Assembly (NCBI RefSeq): GCF_000786105.1
Contig: NZ_JTEV01000020.1
Coordinates: 1-64,000 of the forward strand
Length of the DNA: 64,000 nucleotides
Direction of reading: 5' to 3'
Origin: Bdellovibrio sp. ArHS
Lineage (GTDB): Bacteria > Bdellovibrionota > Bdellovibrionia > Bdellovibrionales > Bdellovibrionaceae
In this document: positions 1 to 6,868 of the stretch, piece by piece
How positions within the stretch are numbered: the stretch's first letter is position 1
Layout of the letters: each line of letters starts with the position of its first letter
Made by a program: the position numbers and the translations under genes
The notes under the pieces: generated by a model
What the model saw: the letters and a program-made list of their open reading frames with translations, nothing else
The model's database searches: none
Told to the model about the DNA's origin: nothing

Positions 1-1
1 T

Positions 2-43
2 AACGGGAATAACGGGAATAACGGGAATAACGGGAATAACGGA
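2..43 (+). repeat. 9-bp in-frame tandem repeat (Asn-Gly-Asn)
   Basis: Four perfect copies of aacgggaat run from base 2 to 37, followed by a decaying copy. The array continues off the left edge, so its true length is unknown. It is in frame with the downstream coding region and encodes repeated Asn-Gly-Asn. A perfect 9-bp array inside a gene can gain or lose units without a frameshift. Confidence 0.85.
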
Positions 44-2092
44 AACAACGGCCATAAAGGGAACCACGGTACAACCACTTACGGTCCAACTGTAACCACG
101 ACGGCAGGCCCTGACACTACGGTCACAACAACAGCCGGTCCTGATACAACTACTTATGGCCCAGACACCACGGTCACCACGACATCGGGTGAACCGACAG
201 TGACGACGACGGCAGGTGATGATACCACCTCCACAACGACGGCGGGCGACGACACAAGTTCGACGACCTCTTCAGCGTCAACAACAGGAACGACCGGTTT
301 TGATGAAGAAGAAGAAAACGAGTTGAAGGCCAAGTTGAAACCTCTTTTCCACTTGAGTTTTGACTATGGTTCTTACATCGTGAACTTGACTCCGCACTTC
401 AGAGATGTGCAGCCGAAATCAATTGTAAAATACGACTATCGCCCTAGCTCAGACACTTTGATCTATGGAGATTACACTGACGGTTTCCAAAAAACAGTCT
501 ATGGCTCTATTGAGGTCGGTATTGGTGCGCAAGTACGATTCTGGTTCGACAATGCTTCGGGACTTCGTCAGCACTTCTGGGGTTACGTCGGCGTATTACC
601 TATTGTCGGTAAGCAGACTGAGTCTGTTCGCTATGTCAGCACGCTCGACCGCGCTTATGCAATGGGTGGACGTTGGCAGGTGCCTAAAGAGGCGTCAGAT
701 CTTGACGCTTGGGATACGGGCGACAGTATTACGTACCTAGGAAGCGGGGGACTTATCTTCTCTGCAGGTGCAGGATTCGGCCCTGTTGGCGCAGGAGTTG
801 CGAAACTTGCGAGTGGTACTTGGGAAACCTATGTTGAGAAAGTGGACTCGGAAAAAGTTTACGTGAAGATCACTCGCGGTAAATTGAACAGCTTCTCGAT
901 GTTTACAAATGTGGCAATCCTGACTTTGAGTGTGAATGACTTCAAGTATTCTGACGACGGATTCTCATTCCTATTCGATATGACGACAGAAACAGGTCGA
1001 AAAGCTTACGAAGACGTGATTCGCGGAAACGTGTTGGCGTCAGAAAACTTTGCGACGAATCCGCCGGCGAACTTGGTCGAACGTGCCCCTGTTCTTAAAG
1101 TGGAGACATTCAGAACAGTTTCCACAGGACGTGTGGCAAGCAAATCACTTTCTATTCCAATTATCTGGAATAAAACATACAGTGAAGGACGCGTGAACTC
1201 ATTCACGACTTCAGACTTGCACATTGATCGTAACACCGCTCAAGTTCACTACGGTATCTACTCAGATTCAGAAGATTCTCGTTTCTGGTTCAAACACAAA
1301 GAAACAGACTTCATGTTCTATGGTGCTAAATATGCCGTGGAAAACTGGGATACAAAAGAGCGCATGGAAAGCATGTTCGGTACATACTCTTATGCCTTCC
1401 GTCATGAAAGTTCTAATGGAGCTCGCTTGCGCAAAGGGATTTACGACCTTGTCAAAAAGACAGGTTTAAATATCCTGATGGTCGGTGTTCCTGATCGTGA
1501 TCTTGGATATAGTGGTGTTGAATTCAACGTCAACTTCAGTGAAGAGAACACAATGAGATTGATGGCTGCCGCACAAAGTATGACTCAAGATCAATTCATC
1601 GATTTATCGACGGATCAGATCTATGACTACTTCCGCACAAACGGCGACCCGTATGACTACTGCATGATTGATGCAAGCGGTCCGGGTTCTTGTGTAACTC
1701 GTACTAGCAAACGCACTGCCGGCGCAGCCAGCAAGATGTATTTCGCCTTGAAAGCTATGTCGAAATATATGAACTCGGATGCAAAAGCTTTTGCCGCCGC
1801 TTACGGTAAGTTCGGTGAAGGCATGGCGGAAAACTTGTTCACATTCCGTACAGCGATGAAGTTGGCGGGTTCGGGCGCTACCATTGACTACTTGGTTGAA
1901 GGTACGCACACCAGCATGTACTTCCGTGAATGGGTTGTGGACGATAAAGGACGTTGGGTTCCAGCGATGGCATCGCCTAAATACAAAGGCCTGCCATTCA
2001 GCCCAGCCTCTCGTCACTCACGAGTGCGTGGCATGATCATTGGAAATTCTGATGCGGCAAAACTGCCACATATGACTCCGGTGACATTCTAA
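2..2092 (+). CDS. Repeat-stalked putative surface protein, 5' truncated by window edge
   Basis: The reading frame is open from base 2, so the GTG at base 200 is not the real start and the N-terminus lies outside the window. Visible order: an Asn-Gly-Asn repeat tract, a Thr-rich stalk with repeated TTTAGPDTT and TTTAGDDTT units to about base 295, an acidic stretch (DEEEENELK), then about 580 residues of globular sequence rich in aromatic residues with alternating polar and hydrophobic segments. I do not recognise the globular part. The Thr/Gly/Pro stalk resembles linkers of cell-surface or secreted proteins, so an envelope or exported role is inferred. Two cysteines near the C-terminus (DYCMIDASGPGSC) could form a disulfide. 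The gene ends in TAA followed by a strong terminator. Confidence 0.8.
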   Translation, partial: NGNNGNNGNNGNNGNNGHKGNHGTTTYGPTVTTTAGPDTTVTTTAGPDTTTYGPDTTVTTTSGEPTVTTTAGDDTTSTTTAGDDTSSTTSSASTTGTTGFDEEEENELKAKLKPLFHLSFDYGSYIVNLTPHFRDVQPKSIVKYDYRPSSDTLIYGDYTDGFQKTVYGSIEVGIGAQVRFWFDNASGLRQHFWGYVGVLPIVGKQTESVRYVSTLDRAYAMGGRWQVPKEASDLDAWDTGDSITYLGSGGLIFSAGAGFGPVGAGVAKLASGTWETYVEKVDSEKVYVKITRGKLNSFSMFTNVAILTLSVNDFKYSDDGFSFLFDMTTETGRKAYEDVIRGNVLASENFATNPPANLVERAPVLKVETFRTVSTGRVASKSLSIPIIWNKTYSEGRVNSFTTSDLHIDRNTAQVHYGIYSDSEDSRFWFKHKETDFMFYGAKYAVENWDTKERMESMFGTYSYAFRHESSNGARLRKGIYDLVKKTGLNILMVGVPDRDLGYSGVEFNVNFSEENTMRLMAAAQSMTQDQFIDLSTDQIYDYFRTNGDPYDYCMIDASGPGSCVTRTSKRTAGAASKMYFALKAMSKYMNSDAKAFAAAYGKFGEGMAENLFTFRTAMKLAGSGATIDYLVEGTHTSMYFREWVVDDKGRWVPAMASPKYKGLPFSPASRHSRVRGMIIGNSDAAKLPHMTPVTF

Positions 2093-2120
2093 AAAACTCA
2101 CAAAAAAGGCTTGTGAATCT

Positions 2121-2156
2121 AAGGCCGTTGGTGAAAACCAGCGGCCTTTATTTTTT
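2121..2156 (+). terminator. Rho-independent terminator
   Basis: A 12-bp stem (aaggccgttggt paired with accagcggcctt, one G-T wobble) with a GAAA-type loop is followed by a T-rich run. It lies 29 bases after the stop of the repeat-stalked protein gene. Confidence 0.85.
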
Positions 2157-2171
2157 CTTCTGTGTTATGCT

Positions 2172-2855
2172 ATGGCGATGATCGACTCTTGTGGGCTCTA
2201 TGTTCAGGCTGATGGAAGTAACGGGGACTCGGCGCATCGGACGGGGCTTGTGTGTTCTTTATTAGCTCTTCTGGGAAGACGGTCTGAGGCCGAGGCTTTA
2301 GGTCGCCTCCTCATTCAAAATTTTCAGGTTTTACCCGGGGTCTATCGGCGATCTCCCTATGGTGATCTTTGGGACACCCATCCGCGCTGTTTTAGTCGTG
2401 ATCAAGCCAGTCGATTGATTTTGGCGTTGGCGCTTTTGGGGTGGAAAAGCGAGATTCGAAAATGGCTTAGGGCCATGGGGCGAAGGGGCTTCTTTCATCA
2501 GAACAATCTCGATGAAAAAAAATTACGCTTTAAATTTCCCGATGTGATGGGGTTGGGGGAGTGGTCTAACGTGATTCGCGGGCTGAGCTGGTGGTGGCTT
2601 TACCCTTTGTTAGTCATTTTGGATTTGAACTATCTGGGAATGGTCTTTCTAAGAAAGCCCTGGGATGGCGTCAGTCTTTATGTTCCTGATCTTAAATATG
2701 CCTTGCAGAAATATTGGACGCCGACCGCGTGGCTGGCCAACAGGCTCAATGAGACGACTCCCTGGTTGGAGGAGGCTTTAAATAATCACTCTTCTCGGAA
2801 TAACGGTTGCGAGGAACTGTGCGGTTTATTTATCGCCTTGAAGGAGCTGAAATAG
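2172..2855 (+). CDS. Conserved-looking protein of unknown function
   Basis: A 227-residue protein with no signal peptide that I do not recognise. The N-terminal third carries a run of polar residues that looks like an active-site face: DGSNGDSAHRTG at about residues 14-25, then YRRSP and HPRCFSRDQASRL. The middle has a Trp-rich hydrophobic patch (GLSWWWLYPLLVIL) that could be a membrane-facing helix. The helical periodicity would suit an alpha/alpha-barrel, but this is a guess. ATG at 2172 or 2178 could start it, and neither has a clear ribosome site. It is a lone gene between a terminator and tRNA-Leu. Confidence 0.65.
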   Translation: MAMIDSCGLYVQADGSNGDSAHRTGLVCSLLALLGRRSEAEALGRLLIQNFQVLPGVYRRSPYGDLWDTHPRCFSRDQASRLILALALLGWKSEIRKWLRAMGRRGFFHQNNLDEKKLRFKFPDVMGLGEWSNVIRGLSWWWLYPLLVILDLNYLGMVFLRKPWDGVSLYVPDLKYALQKYWTPTAWLANRLNETTPWLEEALNNHSSRNNGCEELCGLFIALKELK

Positions 2856-2938
2856 GGCTTTCCGCCCTTGGATTCTTTCAAGTCATCCTATTTATTAAGC
2901 AAACTTCAAAATTATCGGGTAACTCAGAGGGTCTGTTA

Positions 2939-2967
2939 TTGACGTTTATAGCCAGAAATGGTTCGAT
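2939..2967 (+). promoter_or_regulatory. Possible promoter of tRNA-Leu
   Basis: TTGACG at 2939-2944 is followed after 17 bases by ttcgat at 2962-2967. The tRNA begins 12 bases later, which suits the spacing. The -35 is good and the -10 is poor. Confidence 0.4.
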
Positions 2968-2979
2968 TGTCTTTCGCGT

Positions 2980-3071
2980 GCCCCGGTGGCGAAATTGGTA
3001 GACGCACAGGACTTAAAATCCTGGGCTTCCTTTACAGGGGCGTGCCGGTTCAATTCCGGCCCGGGGCACCA
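2980..3071 (+). tRNA. tRNA-Leu(UAA)
   Basis: The acceptor stem is GCCCCGG paired with CCGGGGC, then discriminator A and an encoded CCA at 3069-3071. The anticodon loop cttaaaa gives anticodon UAA, reading UUA. A long variable arm (gggcttcctttacaggggc), typical of class II leucine tRNAs, is present. The T arm is GCCGG-ttcaatt-CCGGC. The last six bases also form the start of the left arm of an inverted repeat. Confidence 0.97.
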
Positions 3072-3211
3072 CTTCCTCTTCTTTTGCTTCAGACAGTCCT
3101 CGCTCGGACTACTTCACTTAATTAAGTTAGTTTTTTGGCTCGATGAATTTGTTTTGCCTTCGTGGTGTCTACTGAGGCCTGCGGAACTCGCAAAAGAAGA
3201 GGAAGTGGTGC
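3066..3211 (+). repeat. Inverted-repeat element, copy 1 (tRNA-linked)
   Basis: Perfect 22-bp inverted arms lie at 3066-3087 and 3190-3211 around a 102-base centre. The left arm starts inside the tRNA 3' end (GCACCA). The centre carries GACAGTCCTCGC at 3092-3103 and CTGCGGAACTCGC at 3179-3191. Both motifs recur, in the same order, in an element at 38891-39018 whose arms are unrelated in sequence. A decayed copy of the right half lies at 4585-4659. So the internal motifs are conserved while the arms differ between copies but pair within each copy. No open reading frame here looks real. Confidence 0.8.
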
Positions 3212-3230
3212 TTGGTGTTTTGGACTTGCT

Positions 3231-3255
3231 GGCCCCTTTGGGGCTCGCTTTTTAG
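3231..3255 (+). terminator. Weak terminator downstream of tRNA-Leu
   Basis: A short hairpin, ggcccc-ttt-ggggct, is followed by cgctttttag. It could end transcription from the tRNA, but the stem is only six pairs with one wobble and the T-run is short. Confidence 0.4.
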
Positions 3256-3529
3256 TGGGATTCGATAGTTAACTTTGGAAGCTCACAAGTGGATAATGAT
3301 TTATTTCTTTACCGCGTTCGTATCGTTAAGAAACTTGAAGCACCCCGGGGGCGGCTTCTCACGTAACTGTTGATAAGTTCAAAAACCCCCAAAAAGGTTC
3401 TCTAATTCGAGGATATGAATTTTAAAAATTTAGGCGATCTTGTTCACTCGCTGCCTTCCTCAGTGATTCAGGTCTCTTTCTACTACCAGCCTTAATTTAT
3501 CTAAGTTATTCTTATAATAAAGAGGGCCC
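3256..3529. other. Intergenic stretch with dyads and one tiny frame
   Basis: Together with the element's right arm this leaves over 300 bases without a convincing gene. It holds a dyad (gaagc and gcttc around ccccggggg, near 3339-3360) and a 26-codon frame at 3415-3495 preceded by cgagga. The composition is AT-rich and resembles the next two genes more than the rest of the window. Confidence 0.4.
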
Positions 3530-4075
3530 ATGCACAAAAAACTCATTCTACTATCGACAGCGATAATAGTGATGGCATTGCCAGCAATCGGTGATGATTG
3601 TTTAGACTGGTTCAAAGGCACTGGAATTAAGCCTGCAAAAGACATTTGCTTAGTTGATTGCTCCATTGCTCCCGTGGACATGGGAGATTTCATGTGCAGA
3701 GATAGGTGCGATGAGTTTTGCAAAGTATCTCAGGCAAAAGAAACATTATTTAAATTATCCGATCTTTATCCAGGTTTAACTTCAGCAGAAAGAGCCTTAG
3801 CTGCTGAGGATCCTGCTAAGGCACTTGGCGCATATCGCCTTTCATGGAAGGCCGAAGAACTTTGTCATAATTTATACGCTAAAAGTAAAACAAATGATGC
3901 AAGTGATGCCTGCCGACATTTCATATGGGCAGGACTTCTTACAAATTCCTATGGAAAAGATTATGCTCTTAAAATCTTAAATGCACATGAACAAGATCTC
4001 TTGCAGCCGAAAGAGAGTTTGCCATGGACAACGCCAACAATAGGCTTGGTATATTACGTTCTGAAACTCTCATAA
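3530..4075 (+). CDS. Exported DUF6973-like protein, apparently frameshifted near its C-terminus
   Basis: The 181-residue frame has a signal peptide (residues 1-21, cut near AIG-DD) and a Cys-rich N-terminal part. It then carries DACRHFIWAG and AHEQD, which I associate with the DUF6973-type domain. That domain normally continues with MDxxNNxxG. Here MDNANNRLGI is present but in the next reading frame (ATG at 4024), and that frame runs to a stop at 4159-4161, just before the next gene. One missing T in the agttt at 4016-4020 would restore a single frame of about 210 residues. Either the gene is broken, the base is a sequencing error, or slippage makes the full product. Codon use is AT-rich; three 60-base lines I counted average about 38% GC. 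Confidence 0.7.
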   Translation: MHKKLILLSTAIIVMALPAIGDDCLDWFKGTGIKPAKDICLVDCSIAPVDMGDFMCRDRCDEFCKVSQAKETLFKLSDLYPGLTSAERALAAEDPAKALGAYRLSWKAEELCHNLYAKSKTNDASDACRHFIWAGLLTNSYGKDYALKILNAHEQDLLQPKESLPWTTPTIGLVYYVLKLS

Positions 4076-4161
4076 AAAACAAAAACTTCTCCGACGAATC
4101 CATTTTAGAATCCTTCAAAGAAGCTTTAAAGAAATCAGAGCTCGCCAAACTAAAGGAGTAA
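4024..4161 (+). other. Out-of-frame C-terminal part of the DUF6973-like protein
   Basis: This frame encodes MDNANNRLGI followed by about 35 residues of charged helix and ends at TAA 4159-4161. It completes the domain motif begun in the 3530 gene and is one frame out. Its last codons contain the ribosome site (aaaggag) of the next gene, as expected for the original gene end. Confidence 0.65.
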
Positions 4162-4163
4162 GT

Positions 4164-4571
4164 GTGAAAAAATATATCTATATACCTTTACTGGTTATGA
4201 CCTTATGTGGGATCGCTTTTGCCAGCGTAAAGCATTTCTGGCGCGGCGAAACTATGAGCTTAAAACAAGCCGAAAAAAGATGGGGGTCAGAAAGTTTTGA
4301 TGCCCAAAAGTTTAAATCTTCTGCGACCAATGATCGCTCAAAAATGGTGGTTTCCATAATTAAAACCAAAGCCCTCGTTGGCAAAAACAGATTAGAAATC
4401 AGAGAAATGTTGGGCTCGCAGGATGGATATTATTTTACCGATATGTACCCGGCCTACATTGTCTTTGAGGACCCTAAGTCAAATGGCGAAACATGGCAGA
4501 TCGTGGGACTTCTTGATAAAGATTATAAAGTTAAAGAGGTTATTATTCATAAGAACTGTTGTGATAAGTAG
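4164..4571 (+). CDS. Small exported or anchored protein, possible partner of the upstream gene
   Basis: A 135-residue protein starting at GTG 4164, seven bases after an aaaggag site. Residues 1-20 are a hydrophobic signal or anchor. The C-terminal half (VGKNRLEIREMLG, then YYFTDMYPAYIV, WQIVGLLD and a final KNCC) recalls the small alpha/beta fold of SmpA/BamE-like proteins, in which a helix with a GKxxxEVxxxLG pattern precedes beta strands. The similarity is weak. It sits directly behind the DUF6973-like gene with the same AT-rich composition, so the two probably form one transcription unit. An effector plus partner or immunity pair is a possible reading that the sequence does not prove. Confidence 0.65.
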   Translation: MKKYIYIPLLVMTLCGIAFASVKHFWRGETMSLKQAEKRWGSESFDAQKFKSSATNDRSKMVVSIIKTKALVGKNRLEIREMLGSQDGYYFTDMYPAYIVFEDPKSNGETWQIVGLLDKDYKVKEVIIHKNCCDK

Positions 4572-4584
4572 AGCCGTAGTGAGT

Positions 4585-4659
4585 GTTTTAGCTGGCTTGA
4601 ATTTGTCCAACATAGTGACTCTCGCAGGTCTACGGAGCTTGCAAAAGAGGACTGGTGCC
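4585..4659 (+). repeat. Decayed copy of the right half of the inverted-repeat element
   Basis: The stretch aligns with 3130-3211. Shared blocks are gtttt, gaatttgt, a CGGA core (ctacggagcttgc against ctgcggaactcgc), gcaaaaga and tggtgc, in the same order and spacing. It follows the 4164-4571 gene by 13 bases. With copy 1 it brackets the two-gene module in direct orientation. Confidence 0.55.
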
Positions 4660-4679
4660 TGGGTTGGGATCGTGGTTTT

Positions 4680-5357
4680 TTAGGAGAGTTGTTGTTCCAT
4701 TTGTTGGAAGTCTTTGGGGAGTGGGCATTCTATTTTTATGGAGATTTTTGTGAATGGGTGGATGAACTCTAGGCTGAGGGCGTGCAGCATCAGTCTGGGG
4801 GCGGTGGGGTTTTTTGGGGCGGGGTAGATGTCGTCGCCGAAAATTCCTAAACCTTGTTCGGCCAGGTGGACGCGAATTTGGTGCATTCGTCCTGACTGAG
4901 GTTGGGCTTCGATCAAATGGCCTTTTTTGAAGGTCTTGAGTTTGCGAAATAGTGTGTGGGCTTTGTCGCCGCCGGAATGCACGGACTTCATTTTTATTTT
5001 CTTTAAGACGGGATCGCGGACTTCCGTGAGATGGTTTTTTATCTCCCACTGATCGGGACATTTTTTGGGAGCAGTCAGGCAGAGGTAGGTCTTCTGAATG
5101 AGGTGCTTTTTAAACATCTCGGCCAGGGGTTCGTTGGCGATTTTATTCTTTGTGAAAATCATCACACCGGAAGTGTCGCGGTCTAAACGGTGGTGCAGGC
5201 CTAAGTAAAAGTCGGTGCCGCGTTCATCTTTGAGTTGTTTTTTTAAACTTGTGAAGAAGTCGGGGCGGCGTTTATCGACGGTCGGCTGGGACGGCAGCCC
5301 GGCTGGTTTTTCAGCTGCGAGGAAGTAGTCGTCCTCGAAGAGAATATTATAGATCAT
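4680..5357 (-). CDS. RluA-family pseudouridine synthase
   Basis: This 225-residue protein converts uridine to pseudouridine in rRNA or tRNA. The family motif LHHRLDRDTSG is at about residues 53-63 with the catalytic Asp in RLD, followed by FTKN. GRMHQIRVHLAEQG later in the chain is the conserved second motif. No S4 domain precedes the catalytic domain, which fits the short RluA/TruC-like subgroup. The exact target base cannot be read from sequence. The start ATG overlaps the stop of the upstream nuclease gene by four bases (ATGA), so the two are translationally coupled. Confidence 0.9.
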   Translation of the reverse strand: MIYNILFEDDYFLAAEKPAGLPSQPTVDKRRPDFFTSLKKQLKDERGTDFYLGLHHRLDRDTSGVMIFTKNKIANEPLAEMFKKHLIQKTYLCLTAPKKCPDQWEIKNHLTEVRDPVLKKIKMKSVHSGGDKAHTLFRKLKTFKKGHLIEAQPQSGRMHQIRVHLAEQGLGIFGDDIYPAPKNPTAPRLMLHALSLEFIHPFTKISIKIECPLPKDFQQMEQQLS

Positions 5358-6259
5358 CTTTTATTGATCATACAGAACTCGATATTATCCTGAATGTGCT
5401 GGCGTTGCTCATCGAGTTGTTCTTTGGTCAGACGGAAATCTGCAGGCCGACAGCCATAGTTCGTAAAGATTTCGTGAATGGCCTGAACTTCATTGGCATT
5501 CATGTTTAATCGCCAAATGAACTTCACGGTCAACCAGTCTTTAATGTACTGGCAGCGGTATTGGAGATTTGGTGGCATGTACCCTTCAGGGCCACGGTCG
5601 CCCTTCGACATGTTTTCGCGGGCACCAGCGGGAATCAAATGATTCTGGTAACCCATGTAATTAGCGTACAGGCAGCGCGTTTTATAATCCCATCTATAGG
5701 CCCCGGAAACATAGGCGTTCTTTAGAGGAACCATGTGATCAATTTGAATTTGTCGAGAAGACGTGACTTGCTCGCCCGTGTACGGATCATCCCACAGGCC
5801 ATCTTCTACGACGCAATTTCTTTCGTTTCTATAAGTGACATCCTGAAGGCTGTCGCGAACCAGAACCTTCGCGCGGGTATTCATGCAGGTGTCATCCGTA
5901 GGATCGTTGATCCAGCGGCCGAAGTGGAGTTTGCGAATATAACCCTCTTCCGGTGTGGGGCGATCCTCACTGTGCAGAGTCCATTGTAGAAGGCTATAAA
6001 TGAGCTTTTTTGCCGCCATCATAATGAATTGATGAGGCCCTAACTCTTCAGTCAGTTGAGAGAAGTCCCTTGAATCGTAAGCCGCTTTTGTGCCGCCGCC
6101 GAGCTCAGAGGTTTTTTCATTTATTGTGTAGTATTCGCGAAAAACGGCTTGTGGTTTTGTGGCGGAGCTGGAGGCTTGCGCGTAGGGAACCGTGGACTCT
6201 GCTTTGGCTGTAAACGCCAAAAACATTGTCAGTAATAATGTTCCCCTAGTGAAATTCAT
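5354..6259 (-). CDS. Secreted HNH-type nuclease (DUF1524-like)
   Basis: A longer frame opens at 6316, but the ATG at 6259 is the likely start because it has a GGAGGG site and begins a clean signal peptide (MNFTRGTLLLTMFLAFTAKA). The mature protein carries QIDHMVPL at about residues 172-179, the His-containing catalytic segment of the DUF1524/GmrSD-type HNH nucleases. Downstream NHLIPAGARENMSKGDRGP is where the domain's second conserved block (N and K/R residues) sits. Several Cys (TDDTC, ERNC, TRC, YRC) could form disulfides, which suits an exported enzyme. An extracellular or periplasmic DNase/RNase role is inferred, plausibly digestion of prey nucleic acid. Confidence 0.85.
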   Translation of the reverse strand: MNFTRGTLLLTMFLAFTAKAESTVPYAQASSSATKPQAVFREYYTINEKTSELGGGTKAAYDSRDFSQLTEELGPHQFIMMAAKKLIYSLLQWTLHSEDRPTPEEGYIRKLHFGRWINDPTDDTCMNTRAKVLVRDSLQDVTYRNERNCVVEDGLWDDPYTGEQVTSSRQIQIDHMVPLKNAYVSGAYRWDYKTRCLYANYMGYQNHLIPAGARENMSKGDRGPEGYMPPNLQYRCQYIKDWLTVKFIWRLNMNANEVQAIHEIFTNYGCRPADFRLTKEQLDEQRQHIQDNIEFCMINKR

Positions 6260-6530
6260 CGGGCCCCCTCCGCGAATCGGATTTATTAAGCCCCAGTTCG
6301 CAGACAGATTCAACAAAACAATGTGTTAGGGTTTTGTTGAAATTACACACTGTGCATCAAGTCCCATATAAGAGGAGGATTTGCATCTTTTTCGTGCAAA
6401 ATTACGGAGATTTTAAGCCTCAAAGCGGCATTTTCATGAAGAATCTATACGGTCGGTGGAGATTTGTTTGTTCTTGTACACACAAAACATTTGGTTCAAG
6501 CTTAAGAATGAACAACATAGGAGTACTTCA

Positions 6531-6728
6531 ATGAATCTTAAAATGATCTTGTTATCTTCCGCTGTGGCTATGATGTTGGGCGCTTGCGCTCACACAAAAT
6601 CTCATCACCACGGAGACTGCGCTTGTGGTCGCAAAGCCGAAGCCAAAAAAGAGTGCGCTGGCTCTGAATGTCCTTTGGATAAAAAGTGTGACGACTGTAA
6701 AAAAGGCGAAGCTGCACCTGCTAAATAG
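6531..6728 (+). CDS. Small Cys/His-rich lipoprotein
   Basis: The ATG at 6531 follows a taggag site by about eight bases, so it is preferred over an upstream start at 6456. The 65-residue product has a lipoprotein signal with lipobox LGAC (Cys19). After it come a His cluster (SHHHGDC) and six Cys (30, 32, 42, 47, 53, 56) spaced as CxC and CxxC pairs in a Lys-rich background. Metal binding in the periplasm is inferred from these residues. I do not know a named family. It is a single gene closed by a strong terminator. Confidence 0.75.
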   Translation: MNLKMILLSSAVAMMLGACAHTKSHHHGDCACGRKAEAKKECAGSECPLDKKCDDCKKGEAAPAK

Positions 6729-6753
6729 GTTTTTGTTCAGTTGAAATCATATA

Positions 6754-6786
6754 AAAACCCTTGGAATTCCAAGGGTTTTTTGTTTT
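6754..6786 (+). terminator. Rho-independent terminator
   Basis: A perfect 11-bp stem, aaaacccttgg and ccaagggtttt, surrounds an aatt loop and is followed by more T. It lies 25 bases behind the small lipoprotein gene. Confidence 0.9.
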
Positions 6787-6812
6787 CACCAGTCTGTCAG
6801 TAAAGCCCTTTC

Positions 6813-6838
6813 AATCATTTGATTAAATCATTTGATTT
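6813..6838 (+). promoter_or_regulatory. Tandem palindromes, likely TetR operator
   Basis: Two adjacent dyads, aatca-tt-tgatt (6813-6824) and aaatca-tt-tgattt (6825-6838), lie about 30 bases upstream of the TetR-family gene. Twelve-base spacing puts them one helical turn apart, as expected for two repressor dimers. Autoregulation of the efflux operon is inferred. Confidence 0.55.
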
Positions 6839-6868
6839 AAACCGAGGGATTCATTACCTTTAATTTCC

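Noticed and set aside
3066-3211. Integron attC site or retron RNA as explanation of the inverted-repeat element
   Set aside because: No integrase or reverse transcriptase is in the window, and the conserved motifs lie in the centre, not at attC-type core ends.
2986-3255. 89-codon frame over the tRNA and the inverted-repeat element
   Set aside because: It starts inside tRNA-Leu and crosses the hairpin arms; its composition reflects these, not a protein.
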